NCBI RefSeq assembly: GCF_000775915.1
Contig: NZ_BBLT01000006.1
Location: 372,001-436,000 of the forward strand
Origin: Sporocytophaga myxococcoides
GTDB lineage: Bacteria; Bacteroidota; Bacteroidia; Cytophagales; Cytophagaceae
Length of the DNA stretch: 64,000 nt
Direction: 5' to 3'
A program made the translations under genes and the position numbers. The notes below the pieces were generated by a model that was given only the letters and a program-made list of their open reading frames with translations, was not told the DNA's origin and ran no database searches. Positions 54,181 to 63,574 of this stretch are shown one piece after another (positions within the stretch are counted from its first letter, which is position 1; each line of letters begins with the position of its first letter).

Positions 54181-54775
54181 TTAATCTTTGCAGTACTTCT
54201 CTATCAAATCTTTGGTAATGAAATATCCTCCAAGCTCTTTTGCTACGTTTAAATCTGAACAAGCATTTACTAAATCATTCTTTTTTATGTAGTACAAAGC
54301 TCTGTTTTTATAAGCAAAGGAATTTCCAGGAAAGAGGCTCATTGATTTATTTATTAATAATATCCCCTCCTCATCCTCTATTGAGCATTAATTTAGAATA
54401 GGCTATATTATTCAGATTTACTGCCATCCATATTGAATCCTGAAACTTATAGGCATATTTTTCACCAATATCTATTGCCTCTTTATAATGACCTAATTCA
54501 TTACTATAAAAACCATGTTTATAATCGGCCCAATAGAATTACTATCAATCTCACGCATTTTAAAAAAAAAATACATTGAGCTATCGTAATGGTTGAGGTT
54601 TGCATAAAATTCACCCATTGAAGAAAGATTGTACTGATCTTTAGGTCTTTCTTTCAACACATGATTAAAATGAATCTTTGCAGAGTCTGGTAGGTTTAGA
54701 ATGCTGAAAAAATTCCCTTGTTAATGTATGGGCATTAATACAAACTGAATCGCAACTCTTGCTCAATCGAATAGT
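54181..54775 (-). pseudogene. Decayed TPR-repeat protein gene
   Basis: Read with several frame changes, the minus strand gives recognisable tetratricopeptide sequence. It runs SAKIHFNHVLKERPKDQYNL, SSMGEFYANLNHYDSSMYFF, then HYKEAIDIGEKYAYKFQDS, AVNLNNIAYSKLMLNR. A shift at about 54373 follows, then INKSMSLFPGNSFAYKNRAL, YYIKKNDLVNACSDLN and VAKELGGYFITKDLIEKYCKD-stop. Frameshifts and stops break it at three or more places. Its upstream end abuts the truncated transposase at 54777. Confidence 0.6.
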
Positions 54776-54776
54776 T

Positions 54777-55061
54777 TTAAAAGTTACTGCTTGTCCATTT
54801 ATTAAATGATGCATGTGGACTTTCTTTTCCGTTTAATTCAAGAAGCTCCCAGAACAAATGCATGTGATTGGGCATTATAACATATGCATAAACTATTATT
54901 TTCTTCTTATCTACAAGCCAATTTAACTCTTCTAGAATTAATAATTTAAATTTATCCTCTTTTAAAAGATGTCTCCAATCCTTTATAGTATTTATCCAGT
55001 AGTAAACCTCATTGAAATCCATTCTGGAATTGCGAATTGTCTGTAAATAGGGGTTTTCCAT
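54777..55061 (-). mobile_element. Truncated REP-associated tyrosine transposase (RAYT)
   Basis: 94 codons remain. The start, RxxxxF..VYYWINTIKDWRHLL, and AYVIMPNHMHLFWEL (about 58-72) are typical of RAYT/IS200-like HUH transposases, with the metal-binding HMH inside MPNHMHL. The chain ends soon after, at ASFNKWTSSNF, so the C-terminal catalytic Tyr helix is lost. The break point is where the decayed TPR gene begins. Two REP palindromes lie just upstream (55101-55186), the normal setting of such genes. Not expected to be active. Confidence 0.7.
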
Positions 55062-55100
55062 AACTTTTGAAATATTAAAAGATTATATGTTAGCACCGAT

Positions 55101-55186
55101 TGGCCTGTCGGGGGACTGGCCACGGTGAAGAAATTTACAAAGATTAAATGTTAGAGTGGTCTGTCAGGGGACAGGCCACGGTGAAG
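55101..55186. repeat. REP doublet next to the RAYT relic
   Basis: Two direct units at 55101-55130 and 55156-55186, each GG.CTGTC.GGGGAC.GGCC and then ACGGTGAAG. Both can form GGCC/GGTC stems. Single relatives are at 18771 (inverted), 57602 (inverted) and 62617. Confidence 0.75.
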
Positions 55187-55200
55187 TGTTGTAATAAAAA

Positions 55201-55233
55201 AATAGAGGCTGCCCTTTTGAGGCAGCCTCTATT
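55201..55233 (-). terminator. Terminator of the xylanase gene
   Basis: AATAGAGGCTGCC (55201-55213) pairs with GGCAGCCTCTATT (55221-55233), with an A/T tract after it. It is about 50 nt past the stop at 55284. Confidence 0.85.
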
Positions 55234-55283
55234 TTTGAAATCTATCTTGAATTTTGAATTTGTACGCTTTTATAAACGCAAGT

Positions 55284-57440
55284 CTATTGCTTGATTATTT
55301 TGTAATTGGACGAACTATTTTGTCCATCTATGGTCAGAAAATAAATCCCTGGGGCTAATTCTTTACCGATTGTTTCATTGTAGGCCCCTTTGCCCTGCTC
55401 TACCACTGCACCATGCAAGTCGGTGATTCTGAATCCGAATTCACCTGATTGTTTTATGTGCAGTCCTTCGTTGTTAAACGGATTAGGATAAATGTTGTCT
55501 TTATTCAGGCCTACTACATCTTCAATCCCTGTGACGATGGATTCCTTGAACTCAATGTAATTAAGGTTTACATAGTCAGTAGTCCCAATGGTAAGACGCA
55601 TGATTTTTTGGCCTTCTGTTAATGGAACATTAGGTATGGTCACTGTTGTCCACGATTGCCAAGCTGTTGTGTTTGGAATGGCAATTGAAGCGGCGTTTGG
55701 CAGGTTTGTCCCATCCATAGCGACAGCTACTGTACGGCCAGCTCCCTCGCAAGCTACGCGAAGCGATACGTCGTAATTGGCTGATTTTGTCACATTTACT
55801 GTATATTCAGTCCATTCGCCTGCCGTAGCCCAACCAATATTGTATCCACCTCCCTCGTCCGTGCAGTTCTCAATGTCCACGTCCTCGTCTGTTCGGAAAG
55901 TGGCTCCACCTTGATTGCCCGAAGTGCCGTCAGAATATGCAAATGTATTCCCCCCCACATCATAGTTTTCTAGTTGTATGATGCCAGGAATGGGCCAAGC
56001 TGTACCTTTGTAAGGGCCTTGTGGCACGTTCACTTTGATCGTGATCACTGCTTCAGTGGTATTTCCGGAGTTGTCGGTAGCTACAGCCTTTATAGTATGT
56101 GTGCCAGCTGTTGCGTTGGTCCAACTAAAACTATATGGAGAAGAGTTGTCGGTCGTCAATAAGGTTGCACCATCATAAAATTTAACACTAGCTATAGATC
56201 CGTCCGCATCAGTGGCGGTTGCAGTAAGTGTGATTGCCGTGCCTTGAGTAAATGAGGCATTGTTTGCTGGAGAAGTGAATGCAACGGTTGGTGGGTTGCT
56301 GCCATTGCAGGCTGCAAACGGCGCTGGTGCAGGGCAACAAGAAAGGCTTGGTCTTGAGGCCATATATTGTTTTAACCAAGTCATGGCAGGACGATCTGTT
56401 AAGTCGGCATATTGAATTCCAGAGTCAGTACCACCTGAACCTTTTACGCCATTACCTGGAATCCATGTTGCACCTTGTACATAACCCCATAATGTAATAC
56501 CAGCAACGTGAGGATGTTCCCAGGCAATTGTAAAAAACTCCTGATACTTAGTTCTTTGAGCAGCTTCATTTGGATCTGCAACAAGATCAAGTTCCGTAAT
56601 GTGAAGTGGTAAATTCGTTTTATTCCATATCTCATCCAGACAAGCTTTAAAATTTGCCGCAGACAAATTAAGTTGTCCGTTCATACCATGAGCTTGCAGT
56701 CCGATACCATCAATCAAATTCTTTTTTCCGTCAGTAAGATTGGGAGCATTTTTAATTGCATTAGACATCTTTATATATTCTGCACGACAATTATTCCAGT
56801 TATGCTCTGTATTAAACTCGTTAATTAAAAGTGTAGCATTCGGAAAGTGTTTTCTTGCCAACTGAAAAGGCCATATTGCCCAACCGTAAGGATTATTTAA
56901 ATCATTGGCGTTAGCTGCTTCCCTTTGATAGCCTAATGTTAATGCAGCTTTTAAGTTTGCAATTTCTCTATTAATGGGCGTATTAACTGGTTCATTCAAT
57001 ACATCAATAAAATTTAAACCACCCATAGGTTTATAATGGTCTTCAACAGCTTTATACCAATTTCTTATAGCCGTCTCAATTTGTGCTGCAGATGAATTTT
57101 TGAGATATCCTGGTGCTTGTGCGCCCCAAATTAAAGCATGAAACTTAAATAACCCCCCAGAATTTTTAGCAGTATTATAGGCCAAATCGGAATTAGAAAA
57201 ATTATACTGGCCATTCCCTCTATCGCAACTTCCCCATTTGGAGCCATTTTCAGATGTGGTTTGGTTCCATAATGAAGTATAATTACTAGGTACACTGTAA
57301 GCGGTTATATTTCCCAAATATTTTCCCTTACATTTTCCCAACTGGGCATTGGCAGTATTCGTAAATATAACTTGCGACAAAAAAACGCCTGCCACATAAA
57401 ACAACTTAAGTAGATTCTTTTTCATACTGTTGTGATTCAA
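55284..57440 (-). CDS. GH10 endo-beta-1,4-xylanase with Ig-like, CBM6 and T9SS type A domains (718 aa)
   Basis: The signal peptide starts at Met-1 or, better, Met-6 (MKKNLLKLFYVAGVFLS). The GH10 domain covers about 45-375, with the acid/base Glu in NFIDVLNEPV (about 146-155) and the nucleophile Glu in LPLHITELDLV (about 276-286). An Ig-like domain follows (about 385-470; FTSPANNASFTQGT, SVKFYDGATLL). A CBM6-like domain is at about 485-625 (PGIIQLENYDVGG..YSDG, GWATAGEWTEYTVNV). The type A sorting domain begins NIYPNPFNNEG (about 646). It hydrolyses xylan outside the cell. The Ig/CBM6 part is visibly richer in G+C than the GH10 part. Confidence 0.9.
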   Translation of the reverse strand: MNHNSMKKNLLKLFYVAGVFLSQVIFTNTANAQLGKCKGKYLGNITAYSVPSNYTSLWNQTTSENGSKWGSCDRGNGQYNFSNSDLAYNTAKNSGGLFKFHALIWGAQAPGYLKNSSAAQIETAIRNWYKAVEDHYKPMGGLNFIDVLNEPVNTPINREIANLKAALTLGYQREAANANDLNNPYGWAIWPFQLARKHFPNATLLINEFNTEHNWNNCRAEYIKMSNAIKNAPNLTDGKKNLIDGIGLQAHGMNGQLNLSAANFKACLDEIWNKTNLPLHITELDLVADPNEAAQRTKYQEFFTIAWEHPHVAGITLWGYVQGATWIPGNGVKGSGGTDSGIQYADLTDRPAMTWLKQYMASRPSLSCCPAPAPFAACNGSNPPTVAFTSPANNASFTQGTAITLTATATDADGSIASVKFYDGATLLTTDNSSPYSFSWTNATAGTHTIKAVATDNSGNTTEAVITIKVNVPQGPYKGTAWPIPGIIQLENYDVGGNTFAYSDGTSGNQGGATFRTDEDVDIENCTDEGGGYNIGWATAGEWTEYTVNVTKSANYDVSLRVACEGAGRTVAVAMDGTNLPNAASIAIPNTTAWQSWTTVTIPNVPLTEGQKIMRLTIGTTDYVNLNYIEFKESIVTGIEDVVGLNKDNIYPNPFNNEGLHIKQSGEFGFRITDLHGAVVEQGKGAYNETIGKELAPGIYFLTIDGQNSSSNYKIIKQ

Positions 57441-57601
57441 AATGATTACAAAAATTTCCTATCTACAAACAAAGAGGTTAAAAGGTAATCACAAGGGGAG
57501 AAAAAAATATTACTTTTCCTTATTTTTTTTCATTTTTTCATAGAAACGCCTGATTTTTACCTACATCCCTACAAGTGTCTGAACCGGACGGAATCATTCT
57601 C

Positions 57602-57713
57602 CGTGGTCTACCCACTGACAGACCACAACTTTCCTTACCCCAAAATCCATTAAAATTAATGAGTTAAAATTTTTTATCTACTTCTATTTCATAAAAGTTA
57701 GCTAACGACCATT
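57602..57713. repeat. REP-containing element E, copy 2
   Basis: Starts GTGGTCT...AGACCAC and continues into sequence that aligns with 18771-18880 (AATGAGTTAAAATT ... AAAAGTTAGC..ACGACCATT). It lies in the gap between the xylanase and the 1468-residue gene. Confidence 0.65.
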
Positions 57714-57867
57714 TATGATTTTCTGGAGTTATTACAAGAGTTCACATATACAGAGTGGCGGGAAAGGAGCAACAGTTTGAGCAACAGTATTCGTTTTTTT
57801 TCAAAAAGAATAAATTTTATCTATCTGGCAAACTCCTGATCGAAATTGCTAATATATTCTTAACTAT

Positions 57868-57897
57868 CAGATCCTTCGCGAGACTCAGGATGACAAA
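57868..57897. repeat. CATCCTGAG..GAAGGATCTG repeat, copy 3 (inverted)
   Basis: Reverse-complement relative of 54131-54159, with an extra TC in the middle. Confidence 0.55.
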
Positions 57898-57932
57898 GTA
57901 TAACTATGCAGGTTTAAATAATAAGTATTTTA

Positions 57933-57959
57933 AAAGCCAGTTTGTCGAGAACTGGCTTT
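57933..57959 (-). terminator. Terminator of the 1468-residue gene
   Basis: AAAGCCAGTT (57933-57942) pairs with AACTGGCTTT (57950-57959). It is 25 nt past the stop at 57985, with an A/T tract. Confidence 0.85.
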
Positions 57960-57984
57960 CTGTTTTAAGATATTTTCAAAGGTA

Positions 57985-60900
57985 TCATTGTATGATCAGC
58001 TTTTCATTACTGGTAAAGCCTTCTGAAGTAACCTGAATCATATATACTCCGGATGTCATAGAACTAAGATCCAGTATGGTATCTGAATGGTAATTTTCTA
58101 TAGAATATACCATTGTTCCTTTATCATTATAAACTCTTAGAAGATTTATGGTCTGGGAATCTTTAAGGCTGATCTTTACATTACCCGTTGTTGGATTCGG
58201 GAAGAATGTAAATCTTCTTTCTTTTATACTTTCAGTACCTGTTACCAGGTGCGTTTCAGCAGTTACAGGTCCTGCATAATCTGAACGGCTGGATGCGTTA
58301 TAGGCATATACTCTGTACGTATAGCTTGTACCGGAATATAAGAACTTGTCAGTATACTCAGATGCGTTATATACAGTATCCAGAATTTCAAACTCCAGCG
58401 AGTTATTGGATTGTTTTTCAATAATAAACCCTGACTCATCTGTTGATTTATCTGTCCAGGTAAGCTTGATCTGGCTTGAGGAAAGAGCTGTTGCGACCAG
58501 ATTTACAGGTGCTGCAGGAGGAGCTTCATAAGACTTCACTTTAATCTGTTTACTCCTTTCAGTACAACCTGCAGCAGTTGTAATTTCAAGATAGTACACT
58601 CCTGCCCCTGTCTTCATCACTGCATCTACATTTTCCTCCAATATCACATTGTCTTTGTACCAGGTATATGTAAGATCAGTTCTCGGCATTGCAGTATAAA
58701 GATAATTGCCATATTCGTAAATCAGCACATAAGCAGAAAGCTCTTCTGCTGAGACATCAACCATACTTTTTTTACCACCATATGTCATCTCAAAGAATCC
58801 GTATTGTGAAGGCTGAGGATTAAGGACTACAGGATCGCTCAGAGATGAAACAAAGTTTTCAGGACCTTTCCAGGAAACAGCTTGTCCGGAAGGAACGGAA
58901 CTGTGCAATTTTATATCTCCTCCCAGACAGATTGGCTTTTCGGCATAGGCAGAAAAGTATTCACAATTAGTTGTAAAATCCCATCCCGTATTATTAGAGA
59001 TATTGGTACTGTTATGACCTGCTTTAAAGGTTGCTCCACCACTTGCTTTAATATCTTTTAAATGAAGGTAATCAAGACATACTGTACCGGAAGGTTTAAC
59101 GATGTGTACCTGCTTTCCCCCTGTTTCTGATGAAAAATAAATAGGGAAATCAGGTTTTCCATAAGCATTAAAATCATCATTGATATAGAGCGTATCACCG
59201 GCAGTCATGGTTATATTGCAACCCGGGGCCAGCTGCAAATAATCAAATTTAACACTTTTATATAATCTGATTTTGTAAGACAGAAGTATGGACTTGTTTA
59301 TTTTGGATTTATATTGACTTAAAAACAGATTTTCAGATTCACAATAAAATTCCTTGACCAGGCCACTAAAAAGATTTGCCTGAAATTCGCTTGTTTTATC
59401 TACTGTAACCCGATTTACATGGCAATATTCCAGATGCAGATTAGTTCCGTTATCCCATCCATACAAGTTAGAACCAACTTTAAAATGGATATTATTTAAT
59501 TCGATTATTTTGTCCGGAATACCACTATACGGATCATTCAATATATTGGTAACCATTACATTCGAATAATTATCTCCTGAATAGCAATAGATATCAGAAT
59601 TTGCAGCATTCAGCACTAAATGATCACCTTGTATATGCATCTGATAAAAGATATGAATTTTTGAATTACTTATATCCAGATTTATTGGTTTTTCTGGTCC
59701 TAACTGAAAATAAGATCCAATATTCACTACGATATTACTGAGCAAAACGGTACCTGAATTGATAAGTAAATACGATGCAAAAAGGTCATCCACAAACGTA
59801 ATGGACTTTTGCGCATTAATAGTAATGTTCTCAAGTTTGTTACCACTTGTTTTCACCTTTGAATCTTCCAATGCATTAAAATTAATGCTTGTATTAAAAA
59901 ACATAGCAGAATCAAGGGTTAAAGAACCGTTAACTGTAACTATTGAACCAGATGTTGCAGGATAGTATTTAACATTTTGCCATGTCATGTTTTTGCAGGA
60001 AGCAGGCACATCAAATCTTAGTTTTTGATTAAAGTCATAAAAAGAATGCTCGTCAAAGACTACATTGTCCTGTAATGAAGGAACACAATTAGCGGGTTTA
60101 CCACCGCTGGTATATGACCATTTCTTTCCGTCAGACCAGTTTCCGTTTCCACCTATCCAGTAAAAATTTATATTCTCAGACACAGAAATATTCCAGCCAT
60201 TGTTTCCTCCCTGATCTATTGAATTGATAGCAGTAAACGTAGCCCCACCTGAAGCTGCAATATCCTTAAGAGTCATACGATCAAGATGTATTGCACCGGA
60301 AGACTTACTGATAGTGGGCTTTCCATCAATACCTGAAAGTTCAGTATAGGTACATGAAGGATTTACAATAAATATATTATTGATATACTGGGTCGTGGAT
60401 CCTTTGAAAGATACTCCATGACCCGCTTCAAGCCTAAGGTTTTTAAAAGTATTCTTATCACCTTGGATAGTACATTTTTGACCCAGATATAAAGATTCTA
60501 TTGTCACTCCTCCAGCGAATACTGTTACACCCTTATTTATATTTACAACATTAAAAGTATGATTGCTTCCCAAATCAACCGAATAGCCATCACCATGACA
60601 CTCAATGGTTGAATTACCTGACTCTATTACAAGTGGATTTGACAACGATTGCGAAAGATTAAGACCGCGATTTATCCTTAGTGTGGAGGAATCTAGAATA
60701 AGTTTTCTTGATCCTTGTGTCTCTGAATTGCTTGGACCGAAAGAAGACGCTATAACCTTTTTATTATTGGTATTTAAAGTACCTGCAATAAAAGTAAAAA
60801 TAGATGCCTGAAGGGAATCTTCCAGAATGTAGGATCCGGAACATCTCAATGTTATGTTATTCTTAAAATTCGTTTTGGCAAAATCTATCTTATTATTCAT

Positions 60901-62391
60901 ATCAGGTGACAGGAATTGTATCGGATTTAAACCGGCCACATCTATTCCTTTCTTAAAATACAATGAACCATATACCGAAAGTTGTCCAAATATCACCGGA
61001 AGGTATTTCACCGTTCTGAAGTCTATGGTTTTACAAACTGCATTACTCAAATCAACTTTCTCTTTATCTTTAGTAAAGCTATTCTCATCAAAGACAGCAT
61101 CATTCATAGATGTAGGTACGCAATATGCAGGAGTGCCTCCGCTTGTCAACGACCAATGTGCAGGATCATTCCAGGAACCGGCTCCTCCAATCCAATAATA
61201 AGTTGCAGCAGACGCAGGTGTTATTGTTATACCTTTCGTGTTGCCATGATCAACGGAATTCGTAGCATTAAAAACAGCACCTCCTGTAAACTCTACTCCG
61301 CTTGCAATCACATAACTCATATCAAGCACACCTGATCTTTTTATAATTTTCCCCTTACCAAAGATCGAAAGATAATTGCCACAGTCTTTTCCTGATAGAT
61401 TGGTCTGTTCCAGTTCAATACTTTCTGGTGCGTCCTTCACTTCAAATGATTTCAGATTATGAAACTCTGATTCTTTTATCAATACCTGTCCACGGACACT
61501 AACACTCTCTGCATTCGAAATAAGCTTGTCAATAGTAACTTTGGTGTTAAGGAATATAATTCCACCTGTCCGGTCAAAATGAACTGTATTAATCTTCAAA
61601 TTTCCCTGAATGTACATCGAATAAGAACCTAGTGATACAGGGCCTGGAGAAAGAGTGTCCAGAGTAATTGCCGGCAAATCATAGTTCACAAATTCCAGGG
61701 TCGAGATTTTAGAGCCTGAGAAATCTGAGGTCAGGTTTTTACCATAAATAGAGCACGCTTTGATTACCGCTTTGGTATTTTTGAAATTAATAGATCGGAC
61801 ATTTGATGACTTGGATATAAACTCATTCAATCTAACATTTTTTCCTTCCGCATTGAGAGAGCCGTTTTCAAGGAACAGAGAATATGCATTTAAAGAATCC
61901 AGTATCTGCCATCCTCCCGTTTGGGAATCTAAAATAAAGTTTCCAGACTTGCCTGTAATAAACCTCGCACCTCGTTGAGCAATGGTATTTCCTGCATTGA
62001 CAGATTTTAAAACAAAATTACCTAAGTAATCGATGCTCAGATTCTTATGAAGTTGAATACTTCCATATATATTGAAATTAGAGCCAATAGCCCCGCTTAA
62101 TGTCATGACTCTGTCCTCTAAATTAAACGACAGGTTATTACAGGCGATAACAGTTTGATCCAGAGTAACATGAAAGGTGCCACTATGTGAGTTGAAATCA
62201 AATATGACATTATCAAAAGCTGAAGGTACTATCGTATGAAAGGAAGTTCCTCCGGAAGTAGTAGCCCAGTGGTTCTGATAATCAGACCACTTTCCTGTAC
62301 CACCAACCCAGTAATAATCAGCAGCAAAAATTTTGACAGGTAAAACAAAGAAAACAATAAGGATTAAATGAAAGAATAGTTTATAGTTCAT
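57985..62391 (-). CDS. T9SS type A protein with triple YYWxGGxGxW repeats (1468 aa)
   Basis: The signal peptide spans 1-23. Three long repeats (about 24-395, 396-740 and 741-1135) each open with a Y[YF]W[VI]GGxGxWsD..HW..TSGG motif and a VFDxNSF element. They end with a GGATFxAxNS...GW motif; between these lie beta-helix-like strands. Then come PKD-like regions (about 1136-1280; PICLGGDIKLHSSVPSGQ), a fibronectin type III domain (about 1285-1385; LTWTDKSTDESGFIIE) and a type A sorting domain (FTFFPNPTTGNVKIS) at about 1395-1468. A probable surface adhesin or matrix protein. No enzyme domain is seen. Confidence 0.85.
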   Translation of the reverse strand: MNYKLFFHLILIVFFVLPVKIFAADYYWVGGTGKWSDYQNHWATTSGGTSFHTIVPSAFDNVIFDFNSHSGTFHVTLDQTVIACNNLSFNLEDRVMTLSGAIGSNFNIYGSIQLHKNLSIDYLGNFVLKSVNAGNTIAQRGARFITGKSGNFILDSQTGGWQILDSLNAYSLFLENGSLNAEGKNVRLNEFISKSSNVRSINFKNTKAVIKACSIYGKNLTSDFSGSKISTLEFVNYDLPAITLDTLSPGPVSLGSYSMYIQGNLKINTVHFDRTGGIIFLNTKVTIDKLISNAESVSVRGQVLIKESEFHNLKSFEVKDAPESIELEQTNLSGKDCGNYLSIFGKGKIIKRSGVLDMSYVIASGVEFTGGAVFNATNSVDHGNTKGITITPASAATYYWIGGAGSWNDPAHWSLTSGGTPAYCVPTSMNDAVFDENSFTKDKEKVDLSNAVCKTIDFRTVKYLPVIFGQLSVYGSLYFKKGIDVAGLNPIQFLSPDMNNKIDFAKTNFKNNITLRCSGSYILEDSLQASIFTFIAGTLNTNNKKVIASSFGPSNSETQGSRKLILDSSTLRINRGLNLSQSLSNPLVIESGNSTIECHGDGYSVDLGSNHTFNVVNINKGVTVFAGGVTIESLYLGQKCTIQGDKNTFKNLRLEAGHGVSFKGSTTQYINNIFIVNPSCTYTELSGIDGKPTISKSSGAIHLDRMTLKDIAASGGATFTAINSIDQGGNNGWNISVSENINFYWIGGNGNWSDGKKWSYTSGGKPANCVPSLQDNVVFDEHSFYDFNQKLRFDVPASCKNMTWQNVKYYPATSGSIVTVNGSLTLDSAMFFNTSINFNALEDSKVKTSGNKLENITINAQKSITFVDDLFASYLLINSGTVLLSNIVVNIGSYFQLGPEKPINLDISNSKIHIFYQMHIQGDHLVLNAANSDIYCYSGDNYSNVMVTNILNDPYSGIPDKIIELNNIHFKVGSNLYGWDNGTNLHLEYCHVNRVTVDKTSEFQANLFSGLVKEFYCESENLFLSQYKSKINKSILLSYKIRLYKSVKFDYLQLAPGCNITMTAGDTLYINDDFNAYGKPDFPIYFSSETGGKQVHIVKPSGTVCLDYLHLKDIKASGGATFKAGHNSTNISNNTGWDFTTNCEYFSAYAEKPICLGGDIKLHSSVPSGQAVSWKGPENFVSSLSDPVVLNPQPSQYGFFEMTYGGKKSMVDVSAEELSAYVLIYEYGNYLYTAMPRTDLTYTWYKDNVILEENVDAVMKTGAGVYYLEITTAAGCTERSKQIKVKSYEAPPAAPVNLVATALSSSQIKLTWTDKSTDESGFIIEKQSNNSLEFEILDTVYNASEYTDKFLYSGTSYTYRVYAYNASSRSDYAGPVTAETHLVTGTESIKERRFTFFPNPTTGNVKISLKDSQTINLLRVYNDKGTMVYSIENYHSDTILDLSSMTSGVYMIQVTSEGFTSNEKLIIQ

Positions 62392-62616
62392 AAAAGTGTA
62401 ATTTCAAACAAAAGATTTACAATATCCAGAAGGACAAATAGATCCGATTTAAAAATTTTATTGTATGTGAAGTTAAAGATTCATTTCCTTATATTCTAGG
62501 TGATACATACAATAATTTTACCGTGATAGTTGCACTTTTAGTTTAATTACTGAACTACAATCACTTTATTAAAAACTGAAAGTTTTTTTTTTGAGGCTTT
62601 TCCGAAATTCGCCCCT
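62392..62616. other. Gene-free stretch upstream of the 1468-residue gene
   Basis: AT-rich with a T9 run at about 62584. It presumably includes that gene's promoter, but no clear TAnnTTTG box was found. Nothing else is visible. Confidence 0.35.
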
Positions 62617-62642
62617 GAGCCTCCGACAGGCCACGGTGAAGG
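62617..62642. repeat. REP relative, single unit
   Basis: GCCTCCGACAGGCCACGGTGAAG has the same 3' half (GGCCACGGTGAAG) as the doublet at 55101-55186. The gap from here to 62896 shows nothing else. Confidence 0.6.
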
Positions 62643-62896
62643 ATTCAATTTATTTTCATTCAAGAATTGTTTTCTCCCCTCCCATTCTTTTTGTTCTTTT
62701 TGAATCTAAAAAGATAATTATCCGTAGCAGTATTAATATAATATCATCAGCAGCACTCAAACAAATCCTTTATTGTGAAAGAATTTAAATGTCAAAAGCA
62801 AGGTCTTGAAATCCTTTAGGATTTAACTTTAGACTAATATCACAAGGACATATTCGTTATTTTCAAATAAGTATAAAAACATAATTACTGGTTACT

Positions 62897-63355
62897 ATGC
62901 ATAAAAAAATATTTTCATTTTCTGTTGTTCTGACTGCACTTACAATCTTGTTGTGTTCATGTTCTGATAATAAAGAAAATCCCCTTCCGGCAATATTCAC
63001 AAACTCAGCAACTTTAAACTTTAAAGGTGTAGAACAAACCAAAATGATTGCCACTTCCCAAAAAGATAATTCCAATAATTATATTCAAACAGGTACTTCA
63101 GGAAACAGCGGAGTATTATTCAATATTACGTTTGCTAATAAACCTACCAAGGATACCACTGTCAATCTATCTGAATCAGGACTGAAAGTGACATTAATTG
63201 TCCGTGAAGGTAATACTATTTGGAACGCTTCAACAGGTATTATTAACACAAAGGTAAAGGATGGAGTTACAACCAGTAGTTTTAATTCTATTGATTTTAC
63301 CAAACTTGGAGGAGAGCAGGCGCAAGGGACAGGATCAATTACTACTAAAGACTAA
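62897..63355 (+). CDS. Small lipoprotein (152 aa)
   Basis: A signal peptide II with lipobox LLCSC (Cys-20 or 22), then CSDNKENPLPAIFTNSATLNFKG. The mature part (about 130 residues) is beta-rich and polar (VLFNITFANKPTKDTTVNL, VTLIVREGNTIWNASTGI). It ends in a Gly/Thr-rich tail with no sorting domain. An outer-membrane or periplasmic lipoprotein of unknown role; no family recognised. A hairpin of the G family follows 54 nt after the stop and may serve as terminator. Confidence 0.75.
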   Translation: MHKKIFSFSVVLTALTILLCSCSDNKENPLPAIFTNSATLNFKGVEQTKMIATSQKDNSNNYIQTGTSGNSGVLFNITFANKPTKDTTVNLSESGLKVTLIVREGNTIWNASTGIINTKVKDGVTTSSFNSIDFTKLGGEQAQGTGSITTKD

Positions 63356-63408
63356 AACTGAACTTTATCTATAAAGAGGAGAATGTAAGACATTTTTTCA
63401 TTATACCG

Positions 63409-63450
63409 TCCTTTGTGGGTTAAAGTCAATAGACTTTAACCCACAAAGGA
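63409..63450 (+). terminator. 19-bp perfect hairpin, family G
   Basis: TCCTTTGTGGGTTAAAGTC pairs with GACTTTAACCCACAAAGGA across AATA. The inner AAGTC-AATA-GACTT core matches 21190-21230 and 38530-38545. It could end transcription of the lipoprotein gene, although no T run follows. Confidence 0.65.
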
Positions 63451-63574
63451 GAGCTCGGTATTCACCCTCTTCCAAATGCCGGATAAGCATTATTCTTGTA
63501 TTCGTTGATTCTTTTCATTGTCCCGGTTGAAATATCTTAAGGAAGACTATTCAGGCTAAAAAATTTAAACTCAC

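Noticed and set aside
55588-55776. Plus-strand frame inside the xylanase
   Set aside because: Antisense of the higher-GC CBM6 coding region.
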